This document shows, piece by piece, positions 17,292-25,501 of a stretch of DNA of 64,000 bases. The stretch lies in the NCBI RefSeq assembly GCF_030555055.1, contig NZ_JAMOAO010000001.1, forward strand, positions 1 through 64,000, in the 5' to 3' direction. The position numbers and the translations under genes were made by a program. The first letter of the stretch is position 1. Every line of letters starts with the position of its first letter. The notes under the pieces were generated by a model that ran no database searches, was not told the origin of the DNA, and was given only the letters and a program-made list of their open reading frames with translations. This stretch comes from Nocardiopsis sp. YSL2 (GTDB taxonomy: Bacteria; Actinomycetota; Actinomycetes; Streptosporangiales; Streptosporangiaceae).

Positions 17292-17920
17292 TACTCGGCA
17301 GGGGCGTCGGTGACCGGTTGCCGCAGGATGGTGCGGAGCTTCTCGGGGGCGGCCCGGCGGACATCGCCGAGGTAGATCTCGTGGTGCCGGCCGGCCATGC
17401 GCAGCCCCTGCTCCGGAAGGTACTCGTGGTGCATCCGGGCGAGCACGTCCGCCTCGTCGTCGAACGGGCCCACGTGCAGCGTCTGCACGCAGCGGCCCTC
17501 GGACAGCGTCTCCAGGCGGACGTCGCCCAGCCGGGCGGGCCTGTCGCCTGCCGCGGCCCGCTCGACGGCGGAGGCGAACATGTCCCGGTCGGTCCAGTCC
17601 GGGACCATGATCATCAGCGTCCAGTCCCACCGCGACTTGTCGCGCGCCGCGGTGAAGGCGTCCATGTCCTCGGCCCACCACAGCCCCTCCAGGGGCATGA
17701 CGACGTAGTCGCGCCCGAGGTCCTGCTTGCTGGCGAACTTCAGCTTGTAGGCCACCGGGTAGAGCGCCTCGACCGCCTCGGTGAAGGCCGGTGAGGTGTT
17801 CGGGTCCCCGTGGCCGTCGACCATGAGGTAGCGCAGCTCCGGCACCTCCACGATCCGGAACCGGCCAGCGGCGGCCCGGTAGGAGTCGAGCGTCTTCTTG
17901 AAGTCGGTCTTGTCCGTCAT
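17291..17920 (-). CDS. GyrI-like small-molecule-binding protein
   Basis: The 209-residue protein begins 'MTDKTDFKKTLDSYRAAAG' and contains 'RYLMVDGHGDPN', 'VVMPLEGLWWAEDM', 'WTLMIMVPDW' and 'VQTLHVGPFDDEADVLARMH'. These are features of stand-alone GyrI-like (SbmC/AraC effector-type) proteins. The fold binds small hydrophobic or toxic ligands. The ATG overlaps the PadR stop (ATGA, 17917-17920), so the pair is one operon. The PadR protein probably controls it in response to a ligand. An ATG at 17950 inside padR is less likely. Confidence 0.85.
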   Translation of the reverse strand: MTDKTDFKKTLDSYRAAAGRFRIVEVPELRYLMVDGHGDPNTSPAFTEAVEALYPVAYKLKFASKQDLGRDYVVMPLEGLWWAEDMDAFTAARDKSRWDWTLMIMVPDWTDRDMFASAVERAAAGDRPARLGDVRLETLSEGRCVQTLHVGPFDDEADVLARMHHEYLPEQGLRMAGRHHEIYLGDVRRAAPEKLRTILRQPVTDAPAE

Positions 17921-18438
17921 CGGGGCACCTGGACTCGGGCGGCGAGCCACGACCTCTCCGCCTCAAGGAGGCTCAACGAGTACGAGAACACCTCACGCGC
18001 CGCCCGCGCGGAGGGCTCCTGCGCCCGCTCGGCCGCGCACACCGCGGCGACGCGCTCCTCCACCTGGGCCAACCTGGCGCGCAGCGCTTCCGCGTACTCA
18101 CGCTCGGAGAGCAGCGGCAGGTTGGCGATGCCCACCAGCAGCGGGTGCGGCACCGGCCTCAGTTCCCGGATGAGGGCGAGCGCGCCCTCCGCCGCGGCCC
18201 GCCGCCCGGCGGCGGTGGCGTGGAAGACGCGGCGGGACCGCGCCGCGTCCGGGGCGTCCGGGGCGTGGACCAGGCCCCGCTTCGCCAGCTTGGCGAGCAG
18301 GTAGTAGATCGAGGAGAAGCCGATGTCGGTCCACTGGCGGATACCGCGGCGGTCGATGACCTGTTCGAGGTCGTAGCCGTGCTGGGGCCGTTCGATGACC
18401 AGGCCCAACACGGTCAGTTCGGCGGGTGTCAGCTCCAC
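17917..18438 (-). CDS. PadR-family transcriptional regulator
   Basis: The 173-residue protein has a PadR winged helix at the N terminus ('ELTPAELTVLGLVIERPQHGYDL', split by helices, then 'FSSIYYLLAKLAKRGLV') and a C-terminal Vir-like coiled helix region for dimerisation. The start is GTG at 18438, six bases downstream of a perfect inverted repeat. That position suggests autoregulation with a very short or absent leader. It is transcribed with the GyrI-like gene. Confidence 0.9.
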   Translation of the reverse strand: MELTPAELTVLGLVIERPQHGYDLEQVIDRRGIRQWTDIGFSSIYYLLAKLAKRGLVHAPDAPDAARSRRVFHATAAGRRAAAEGALALIRELRPVPHPLLVGIANLPLLSEREYAEALRARLAQVEERVAAVCAAERAQEPSARAAREVFSYSLSLLEAERSWLAARVQVPR

Positions 18439-18443
18439 GTGAG

Positions 18444-18461
18444 TATTCTATCACTAGAATA
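18444..18461. promoter_or_regulatory. Probable PadR operator
   Basis: TATTCTA, TCAC, TAGAATA: a perfect 7-base inverted repeat with a 4-base spacer, strikingly AT-rich in this GC-rich DNA. It lies immediately before the padR start and probably overlaps its promoter. Confidence 0.7.
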
Positions 18462-18486
18462 GGCGGCCACGACGGCCGAACCGGCC

Positions 18487-18519
18487 GATCCGTCGTCCCC
18501 ACGGGGACCGACACGGATC
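18487..18519. promoter_or_regulatory. Nested inverted repeat upstream of nuoA
   Basis: Outer arms GATCCGT (18487-18493) and ACGGATC (18513-18519) enclose inner arms GTCCCC (18495-18500) and GGGGAC (18503-18508). The dyad is 77 bases before nuoA and could be an operator or a leader hairpin. Confidence 0.4.
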
Positions 18520-18595
18520 CGGCGCGGTCGGCGCGTTGCTCCTGGGATCGGGCCGCCTCCTCCCCTAGCGTGAGCGTCGGCACGGTAGGGGGACG

Positions 18596-18946
18596 ATGGA
18601 GGGATTCGCGGCAGCGCTCGCCCTGGTCCTGGCCACGGGCGCTCTCCTGCTGTGTGTCCACGGCCTGGCCGCCGCGGTCGGCCTCGGGCGCGCCCCGGTG
18701 TCCGGCGACCCCTTCCTCTCGGGCACGGCCGTGTCCGAGCACGCGCTGTCGCGCTACCACGTGCGGTGGTACGCGGTGGCGATGCTCTTCCTCGCCTTCG
18801 ACATGGAGATGGTCTTCATGTATCCGTGGGTGCTCGTCGTGGTCAGCACCGGCACCCCGGCCGTCGTGGAGATGTTCGCCTTCCTGGGCGTCCTGATGGC
18901 GGCGGTCGTCTACGCCTGGCGGGAGGGGGCGTTCCGGTGGACCTGA
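18596..18946 (+). CDS. nuoA: NADH-quinone oxidoreductase subunit A-like
   Basis: The 116-residue protein has three membrane segments and the NuoA signature 'VRWYAVAMLFLAFDMEMVFMYPW', here near residues 56-78 (split reading 'FLAFDMEMVF' and 'MYPWVL'). It opens an eight-gene rightward operon. In complex I, NuoA helps link the peripheral arm to NuoH. No genes for NuoE, F, G, I or canonical B, C or D follow, which is unusual. Confidence 0.88.
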   Translation: MEGFAAALALVLATGALLLCVHGLAAAVGLGRAPVSGDPFLSGTAVSEHALSRYHVRWYAVAMLFLAFDMEMVFMYPWVLVVVSTGTPAVVEMFAFLGVLMAAVVYAWREGAFRWT

Positions 18947-20076
18947 CCCGGTGGCTGCTGTCCCGGGCCGTGCCGTGCGCCTTCGTCGTCACCGCGGTCG
19001 GCGGAACGGGCGCGCGCCTGGCCGTGGAGCGGGAGCTGCGCGAACGCGGCTGGCGGCGGGCCGCGGCTCCGGGGGAGGCCGACCTCCTCGTGGTCTGCGG
19101 GCCCGACGACCCCGGTCTCACGGACGCCGTCGACCGCGTGTGGGAGCAGGTGCCCGGCCCCCGCGCCCGCGTGCGCGTGGCCGGTGCCGACGACGCCGCC
19201 CGGCTGCTCGACTCCGCCCGGGGCCGCCTGCTGGACGTCGACCGGCAGCGCCGCCAGGCCGCCGAACGCGACGCCGCGGCGCGCGAGCGGGCGGCTCGGA
19301 GCGACGGCGACGACGGGGGCCACAGCGATCACGGCGACGACCACGGCGGGGGTGGTCACCACGGCCACGGCGAGATGTCCCTGCCCGGCGGGATTCCCAT
19401 GGCCGACCGTGGACCGGACCGTGACGGCCTCACGCTCGACCGGCTCCACGTCGGCCTCGGACCGGCACTGGGCGACTGGCCCGCCGGGCTGTGCCTGCGG
19501 CTGACCCTCCAGGGGGACGTGGTGCAGGAGGCGGAGACCGCGATCGTCGGTGGGGCCTTTGTGACCGCCGCCTTCTGGGACGCCCCGGCCCCGGCCGCCG
19601 CGCTGGACTCCGCGCAGCGCTTCCTGGACGTCGCGGGATGGCCGGCCGCCGCCGCGGCCGGCCGCCGGTGGCGCGACGCGCTGCTCGCGGGACCGGAGCC
19701 GGACGGGTCCACGCGGCGCGGGGTGCTCCGCTGGCTGCGCCGGGTGCGCCGCTCCAGGATGCTGCGCTGGTCCACGAACGGGCTCGGGCGGATCACGGGG
19801 CCGGTTCCGGAGCCGTTGCGCGGCGACGCCACCGACCGGTGGCGGCGCTGGCTGGACGACGTGGAGGCGGCGGTCGGCGCGCACTGGGCACCGGGCGGCG
19901 CCGGCCGGGACGGGAACGCGGACCGCTCCCGGGCGGAGGCCGCGGGCGCGGCACTGGACCTGCTGCCCTCGCTCGTCACCGGGCAGGAGCTGGCGGCGGT
20001 CCGGCTCGTCGTCGCCTCCCTGGACCCCGACACCGAGGCGCTGCGCGCGCACGTTCCCAGGCGGTCCCGTGGTTGA
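18937..20076 (+). CDS. Degenerate NuoB/NuoD-like fusion protein with His-rich linker
   Basis: The 379-residue product starts at a GTG overlapping nuoA by ten bases. Residues about 10-85 ('PCAFVVTAVGGTGARLAVE', 'ADLLVVCGPDDPGLTDAV', 'VWEQVPGPRARVRVAG') resemble the NuoB fold but lack its four cluster-N2 cysteines. Residues 128-147 are rich in His, Asp and Gly. Residues about 168-201 ('LHVGLGPALGDWPAGLC', 'LRLTLQGDVVQEAE') resemble the start of NuoD ('GPQHPAAHGVLRL' type) without its quinone-site histidines. It occupies the B-C-D position between nuoA and nuoH. A structural or divergent connector role is inferred; an unrelated origin remains possible. Confidence 0.6.
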   Translation: MDLTRWLLSRAVPCAFVVTAVGGTGARLAVERELRERGWRRAAAPGEADLLVVCGPDDPGLTDAVDRVWEQVPGPRARVRVAGADDAARLLDSARGRLLDVDRQRRQAAERDAAARERAARSDGDDGGHSDHGDDHGGGGHHGHGEMSLPGGIPMADRGPDRDGLTLDRLHVGLGPALGDWPAGLCLRLTLQGDVVQEAETAIVGGAFVTAAFWDAPAPAAALDSAQRFLDVAGWPAAAAAGRRWRDALLAGPEPDGSTRRGVLRWLRRVRRSRMLRWSTNGLGRITGPVPEPLRGDATDRWRRWLDDVEAAVGAHWAPGGAGRDGNADRSRAEAAGAALDLLPSLVTGQELAAVRLVVASLDPDTEALRAHVPRRSRG

Positions 20077-20998
20077 GAGCGACGCGTCACCGCTGAGCCT
20101 GCTCACCCTCCTCGTGCTGCTGGGAGTCCTCGCCTACGGCGCGGCCGCGGGGGCGGCGGTCCTCCACGCGCGTTCCGCGGGGACCGCGCCCGCCTCCGCC
20201 GTCGCCGCCCCGGCCCGGGAGTCGGCCCGACTGCTCGTGCAGCGGCGGCGGACGGTTCCGGGCGCGGACACACCGCTGTGGCGTCTGGGCGGGGTGCTCC
20301 TGCCGGTGGCCGCGGTGCTGGCCGCGATGGTGGTCCCTCTGGGGCCGGTGGCCGTCAGCGACCTGTCGGTCGGCGTCGTGTGGTTCAACGCCATGGAGGT
20401 GCTGGCCTGGTGCGCCGTGTGGCTGCTCGGCTGGGGTGCCAACTCCGTCTGGGGGCTGGTCGGGGGCTACCGGTTCCTGGTCCAGGGGCTGTCGTACGAG
20501 CTTCCGCACATGTTCGCCCTCACCACCGCCGCCCTGGGCGCCGGATCGCTGCGCGTGGGTGACGTCGTCGCGGCCCAGGAGGAGGTGTGGTTCGCCGTGC
20601 TGATGCCGGCGGCCTTCGCGATCTACCTGGTCTCGGCGCTGGCCATGGCGTTCTGGGGCCCCTTCGACGCGCCCGTGGGGCGGGACCTGGCCGGTGGGGC
20701 GGCCGCGGAGCCGTCCGGTGTGGACCGCCTGGTGCTGCTCGCCGGACGGTACATGCTCCTGGCCGTCGTGGCGGCGATGGCGGTGCCGCTGTTCCTGGGC
20801 GGCGGCGCGGGACCGCTCCTGCCCGGCTGGTCGTGGTCGCTGGTCAAGACCGCGGTGGTGCTGGGCGCGCTGGTCTGGATCGGGCACCGCGTGCCCACGG
20901 TGCGGATGGACCGCTTCACCGAGGTGGGCTGGATGGTACTCCTCCCGCTGAGCCTGCTCCAGGCCCTGGTGGTCTCCGTACTCGTACTGGTCCGTTAG
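20069..20998 (+). CDS. nuoH: NADH-quinone oxidoreductase subunit H-like
   Basis: The 309-residue membrane protein has eight or so hydrophobic segments. NuoH landmarks include 'GWGANSVWGLVGGYRFLVQ', 'LSYELPHMFALTTAAL', 'FWGPFDAPVGRDL' and 'VWIGHRVPTVRMDRF'. In complex I these form the quinone cavity roof and the first proton path. The GTG overlaps the preceding stop. Several charged loops differ from standard NuoH, which fits a divergent complex. Confidence 0.85.
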   Translation: MVESDASPLSLLTLLVLLGVLAYGAAAGAAVLHARSAGTAPASAVAAPARESARLLVQRRRTVPGADTPLWRLGGVLLPVAAVLAAMVVPLGPVAVSDLSVGVVWFNAMEVLAWCAVWLLGWGANSVWGLVGGYRFLVQGLSYELPHMFALTTAALGAGSLRVGDVVAAQEEVWFAVLMPAAFAIYLVSALAMAFWGPFDAPVGRDLAGGAAAEPSGVDRLVLLAGRYMLLAVVAAMAVPLFLGGGAGPLLPGWSWSLVKTAVVLGALVWIGHRVPTVRMDRFTEVGWMVLLPLSLLQALVVSVLVLVR

Positions 20999-21006
20999 GG
21001 GGATCG

Positions 21007-21570
21007 ATGGCCGAGACGGTCGTGTTCGTGGTCTGCGCCGTGGGCGCGGTGGCGTCGGGGACCGCGGTGTTCGTGGTCGACTCCATGGCCCGGGCGACCT
21101 TCGCTCTGCTCGCGTCCTTCCTGTTCGCCGCGGTGCCGCTCCTGCTGTTGGGGCTGTCCTATCTCGGCGTTCTGGTGATCCTCATGATGGTGATGGAGAT
21201 GATGGTGATGGTCGTCTTCATGGTCATGTACATGATGAATCCGGCCGGGCTCATGCCGATGAGCATGGTGCACAACAAGGCGGGGTCCCTCGCGGTGGCG
21301 GCCGTGGCGTTCGCCGTCCTCGCCTCCGGGGTGTTCCTCGTCCCCTGGCCCGCCCGTCAGGGCTCGCCTCCGGCCGACCCCACCCTGCTGCTCGCCGAGG
21401 CGATCATGGGCCCGCACATGCTGGTCATGATGCTGGTGGGGATGGTGCTCTTCGCGACGATGGTCGCCTCCGTGGTGCTCTCGGCCCCGCGCGGGCGCTA
21501 CGACCGCTACGGCGACGACCTGCGCCGCCACCGCCCCGACGACCCGATCGGCGGAGGGCTGGGCCGATGA
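21007..21570 (+). CDS. nuoJ: NADH-quinone oxidoreductase subunit J-like
   Basis: The 187-residue protein has five hydrophobic segments, with NuoJ-like 'SMARATFALLASFLFAAVPLLLLGLSYLGVLVILM' spread over residues 26-60 and a methionine-rich stretch afterwards ('MMVMEMMVMVVFMVMYMMN' region). The ATG at 21007 has AGGGGG upstream. The stop overlaps nuoK (ATGA). It is a membrane-arm subunit; the exceptional number of methionines is unusual. Confidence 0.85.
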   Translation: MAETVVFVVCAVGAVASGTAVFVVDSMARATFALLASFLFAAVPLLLLGLSYLGVLVILMMVMEMMVMVVFMVMYMMNPAGLMPMSMVHNKAGSLAVAAVAFAVLASGVFLVPWPARQGSPPADPTLLLAEAIMGPHMLVMMLVGMVLFATMVASVVLSAPRGRYDRYGDDLRRHRPDDPIGGGLGR

Positions 21571-21929
21571 CCCTGGAAGCGTTCCTGCTCCTGGCCGCCG
21601 CGCTGTTCTCCGTGGGGCTGTTCGGCGCGCTGAGCCAGCAGTCCGTCGTCATGATCATGATGGGGCTGGAGCTGATGATCAACGGGGTCATCGTCGCCGC
21701 GGCCGCCCTGTGGTACTTCGTCTCCCCCGAGCGTCCCGACGGCCAGGTGCTCGTCCTGGTCGCCATCACCGCGATGGCCGTGGAGATGGCGGTCGGGTTC
21801 GCCGTCACCACGGCGATCTTCCGCAGCCGCGACATCGACGTGGTCGACTCGGCCGACGACCTCGGGGACCGGGAACGGGCCCGGGGGCGGGGCCGGGAGT
21901 GTGACCGGGAGTGGGGGCCGGACCGGTGA
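21567..21929 (+). CDS. nuoK: NADH-quinone oxidoreductase subunit K-like
   Basis: The 120-residue protein has three membrane segments, the second with the NuoK signature glutamate in 'MIMMGLELMINGVIVAAAA' and the third with another glutamate in 'ITAMAVEMAVGFAV'. Both belong to the proton-transfer axis. The tail beyond residue 95 is charged and longer than usual. The start and stop overlap nuoJ and nuoL. Confidence 0.92.
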   Translation: MTLEAFLLLAAALFSVGLFGALSQQSVVMIMMGLELMINGVIVAAAALWYFVSPERPDGQVLVLVAITAMAVEMAVGFAVTTAIFRSRDIDVVDSADDLGDRERARGRGRECDREWGPDR

Positions 21930-23983
21930 CCGCGGCGCTGTGGGCGCTCGTGGCCCTGCCCGCCCTGACCGGTGCGGTGCTGCTGGTGGCCGGCCGGCGC
22001 GCCGACGCGGTCGCCGCGCCGTGTGCCGTGGTCTCGGCTGCGGTGGGGCTCGGGCTGGGCGTGGTCGTGGCCGTGACGCGTCCGGCCGCCAGCACTGCCG
22101 CGCTGGCCGGGATCCCCGCCGGATCGGCGGTGGACGGCCTGTCGGCCGTCATGGTCCTCACGGTCACCGCGGTGTTCCTGGCCGTGGTGCTGTTCGCGTC
22201 CGGTGAGCTCGGCGCGGACCAGGCGCGGGCCCGCTTCTTCGGGTTCATGTCGCTCTTCGCCGCGGCCATGCTCGTCACGGTGACGGCGACCGGCCTGCTG
22301 GTGCTGCTCGCCGCATGGGAGGTCATGGGCGCCGTCTCCTACGCCCTCATCGGGTACTGGTGGCGCGAGCCCGGCCGGACCCGATCGGCGGGGCTGGCGT
22401 TCCTCACCACGCGTGCGGGCGACCTGGGCCTGTACCTGGCGGCCGGGGCCGCGCTCGCCGGCGGCGCCGGGGCCCTGCAGCTCTCCGGGCTCGCGGGACT
22501 GGAGGGCCTGTGGCGGGACGCGGCGGTGGCCGGGGTGGTGGTGGCCGCGCTCGGCAAGTCCGCTCAGCTGCCGTTCAGTTTCTGGCTCTCGCACGCGATG
22601 GCCGGCCCCAGCCCGGTCTCGGCGCTGCTGCACTCGGCCACGATGGTCGCGGCGGGCGGCTACCTGCTGGTGCGGGTGGAGCCCGCGCTGGCGGCCACGG
22701 GATGGGCGGGACCGCTCGTGGCGTGGGCGGGGGTGGCGACCGCGATCCTGCTCGGGGCGGTGGCGCTGGCGCAGTCGGACCTGAAGCAGCTGCTCGCCGC
22801 CTCGACCTGCGCGCAGGTCGGCTTCATCGTGCTGGGGGCGGGCGCGGGCGGTGTGGCGGGCGCGAGCCTGCAGTTCACCGCGCACGCGGCGGCCAAGAGC
22901 CTGCTGTTCCTGTGCGCCGGGGCGTGGCTGGTGACGCTGGGAGCGCGCGACCTCGCGGGGCTGCGGGGAGCGGCGCGCCGCCACCCCGTGGTGGGGGCCG
23001 CCTTCACGGCGGGGGCCCTGGCCGTCGCGGGGGTGCCCCCGACCGGGATCTGGGCGGCCAAGGACACGGTGCTGGCGGCGGCGCTGGAGGAGTCGCCCGC
23101 CCTGTACGCCATGGGCCTGGTGGGCGCGGCGCTCGCCGCCGCCTACGCGGCGAAGGCCCTGGTCGCGGTGTGGGCGCCGCCCCTCCCCCGGTCGCGGCCG
23201 GACGGCGGCGGGCAGGGGGAAGGGTACGCTCGGGCGCCCGTCGGCGGTCCGCGTCCGGTGGGGGCGCCGTTGTCCGTACGGATACCGCTGGTCACCCTGG
23301 CCGCCGCTTCCGTGGGTCTGGGTGTGCTCGCCCTGCCCGCGTCGGCGCACTGGTGGCGCACACTGCTGGACGTCACGGGCGAGCCGGGCCCCGCGGGTTG
23401 GGAGATGGCGGTGTCGGGGCTGGTGAGCGTCCCGGTGCTCGCCGGTGCCGGTCTGGTCTACGCCCGCGGCCCGGTGAGCGCCGAAGGCCCGGCCGGGGCG
23501 GGGACCGGGCGGAGGTCCGGAGCCGCGTCCGGGCCCCGGGCGGGGGGCGGGCCCCGCGTCCGCCCGGTCGGCCGGTGGGCGGCCGACTGGCTCGATCTGG
23601 AGCGCCTGGTCCTCGGCGGCGTCGTCCGGCCCGCCATGGCGCTCGCGCGGTCCCTGGCCGCGTTCGACGACCGCGTCGTCGCGGGCGGAGCGCGCGCCGG
23701 CGCGGAGCTGGGTCTGACGGCCGCGCGGGGCCTGGCCGCCTTCGACGACAGGGTCGTCGCGGGCGGTGTGCGCGCGGGCGCGCACCTGGGCCTGACGGCC
23801 GCCGACGCGGTCCGCGACCGCGTCGAGACCACCGCCGACCGTTCGGTGGGCGCCGTGGCCTCGGCGGCACGGACCGCCGCGGCCTGGGCGCTGCGCCCGC
23901 AGACCGGACTCCTCCACCAGTACTACGTCCAGGCCCTCGTCGCGATCCTCGTACTGGCCACCGTCTTCGTCCTGATGAGGTGA
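21926..23983 (+). CDS. nuoL: NADH-quinone oxidoreductase subunit L-like
   Basis: The protein of about 685 residues starts at a GTG overlapping the nuoK stop. It has the antiporter-like core: 'AAWEVMGAVSYALIGYWWREP', 'GKSAQLPFSFWLSHAMAGPSPVSALLHSATMVAAGGYLLVR' (in two helices), and lysines and histidines in the expected membrane positions. After residue 500 comes an alanine-rich region with a tandem repeat 'AFDDRVVAGG-ARAGA' twice, then a final membrane helix. It is a likely proton-pumping subunit. Confidence 0.92.
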   Translation: MTAALWALVALPALTGAVLLVAGRRADAVAAPCAVVSAAVGLGLGVVVAVTRPAASTAALAGIPAGSAVDGLSAVMVLTVTAVFLAVVLFASGELGADQARARFFGFMSLFAAAMLVTVTATGLLVLLAAWEVMGAVSYALIGYWWREPGRTRSAGLAFLTTRAGDLGLYLAAGAALAGGAGALQLSGLAGLEGLWRDAAVAGVVVAALGKSAQLPFSFWLSHAMAGPSPVSALLHSATMVAAGGYLLVRVEPALAATGWAGPLVAWAGVATAILLGAVALAQSDLKQLLAASTCAQVGFIVLGAGAGGVAGASLQFTAHAAAKSLLFLCAGAWLVTLGARDLAGLRGAARRHPVVGAAFTAGALAVAGVPPTGIWAAKDTVLAAALEESPALYAMGLVGAALAAAYAAKALVAVWAPPLPRSRPDGGGQGEGYARAPVGGPRPVGAPLSVRIPLVTLAAASVGLGVLALPASAHWWRTLLDVTGEPGPAGWEMAVSGLVSVPVLAGAGLVYARGPVSAEGPAGAGTGRRSGAASGPRAGGGPRVRPVGRWAADWLDLERLVLGGVVRPAMALARSLAAFDDRVVAGGARAGAELGLTAARGLAAFDDRVVAGGVRAGAHLGLTAADAVRDRVETTADRSVGAVASAARTAAAWALRPQTGLLHQYYVQALVAILVLATVFVLMR

Positions 23984-23986
23984 GGC

Positions 23987-25501
23987 GTGCTCTCCGTCGC
24001 CGTGTTCCTACCCCTGTTCGCCGGCGTGGTGCTGCTCGCGGTTCCGCGCCCGCGCGAGAGCCTCGTGGCCTGGACCTGGGTCACGGTGGCGGGTCTGGAC
24101 CTGGCCCTGGTCATCGCCCTGTGGGTGTACTACCCGACCGCCGTGGGACCGGGGCAGGGCGCGGTCGGCGCCTTCGCCTACGAGGCGCACCTGCGCTGGA
24201 TCCCCAGCGTCGGGGCGGGCTACCACGTCGGGGTGGACGGGCTGTCGCTGCCGCTGCTGGCGATGACGGCGGTGCTCTTCCTGGCCTGCGCCGTCCACTC
24301 GCTGCGGCAGCGGCGTCGGACACGCGCCCACGCGGTCCTGTTCCTGTTCCTGCAGACCGTCTCGCTGGGCCTGTTCAGTTCCCTGGACCTGCTGCTGTTC
24401 TTCGTCTTCTTCGACCTGTCGATCGTCGGGATGTACTTCGTCATCGCCGGGTGGGGGCACGGCCCCGCCGCCCGCTCGGCCCTGCAGTTCTTCCTGTACA
24501 CCTTCCTCGGCTCGCTGGCCCTGCTCCTGGGCTTCATCGGCCTCTACCTCGCCGCGGATCCGCACACGTTCGACATCGTGGAGCTGACCCGGCGGCCCCC
24601 TCTGGAGGGCGGCGGACCCGCAGCGGGGCTGATCCTGCTGGCCGTCGCGCTCGGCCTGGCGATCAAGACGCCCACCGTGCCCTTCCACACCTGGCTGCCC
24701 CCGGCGCACACCGACGCGCCCGCGGTCGGCTCGGCGATCCTGGCGGGTGTACTGCTGAAGATGGGCACCTACGGGTTCGTGCGGGTGGCGATGCCGATCC
24801 TCCCCGGGGCCTGGCGCGAGTACGCGATGGCGTTCGTGGTCGTCGGCGTGGTCTCGGTCCTGTACGGCGCGCTGGTGGCACTCGCCCAGACCGACTTCAA
24901 GCGGATGGTCGCCTACACCTCGGTCAACCACATGGGCTACATCCTGCTCGGGCTCGGCGCGGCCGGACTCGCCACGGCGGACCAGGCGCGTGCCGCCGCC
25001 CTCGCCGTCACCGGCAGTGTCACCCAGATGGTCAGCCACGGACTGCTCACGGGCGCGCTGTTCCTACTGGCGGGCGCGCTCCACGACCGGGGCGGCACCT
25101 ACCGGATGGCGTCCTACGGCGGACTGGCCGGGACCATGCCGCTCCTGGCGGCGGTGACCTCGGTGGCGGCGTTCGGTTCGCTGGGGCTGCCCGGCCTGTC
25201 CGGCTTCATCGCCGAGTTCCAGATCTTCACGGGCAGCCTGTCCTTCGTTCCCGTGCCGACCGCGCTGGCCTTCCTCGGCATCCTCGTCACCGCGGCCCTC
25301 TTCCTGCGCGCGCTGCAACAGGTGTTCACCGGCGACTTCCGGATCCCCGAGCACGCGCGGACCGGTGACCTCTCCGCGCGGGAGCTGGTGGCGATCGCGC
25401 CGCTGACGGCCCTGTCCGTGGTCATCGGCGTCTTCCCGCGGTTCCTGCTCGATCCGATCGAACCCGCCGCCCGTGCGCTCGTCACGCTGGTGGTCCGATG
25501 A
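23987..25501 (+). CDS. nuoM: NADH-quinone oxidoreductase subunit M-like
   Basis: The 504-residue protein is another antiporter-like subunit, with 'YHVGVDGLSLPLLAMTAVLF', 'FFDLSIVGMYFVIAGWG', 'IKTPTVPFHTWLPPAHTDAP' and 'QTDFKRMVAYTSVNHMGY'. These include the conserved glutamate/lysine/histidine proton-path pattern. GTG start three bases after the nuoL stop. Confidence 0.93.
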   Translation: MLSVAVFLPLFAGVVLLAVPRPRESLVAWTWVTVAGLDLALVIALWVYYPTAVGPGQGAVGAFAYEAHLRWIPSVGAGYHVGVDGLSLPLLAMTAVLFLACAVHSLRQRRRTRAHAVLFLFLQTVSLGLFSSLDLLLFFVFFDLSIVGMYFVIAGWGHGPAARSALQFFLYTFLGSLALLLGFIGLYLAADPHTFDIVELTRRPPLEGGGPAAGLILLAVALGLAIKTPTVPFHTWLPPAHTDAPAVGSAILAGVLLKMGTYGFVRVAMPILPGAWREYAMAFVVVGVVSVLYGALVALAQTDFKRMVAYTSVNHMGYILLGLGAAGLATADQARAAALAVTGSVTQMVSHGLLTGALFLLAGALHDRGGTYRMASYGGLAGTMPLLAAVTSVAAFGSLGLPGLSGFIAEFQIFTGSLSFVPVPTALAFLGILVTAALFLRALQQVFTGDFRIPEHARTGDLSARELVAIAPLTALSVVIGVFPRFLLDPIEPAARALVTLVVR

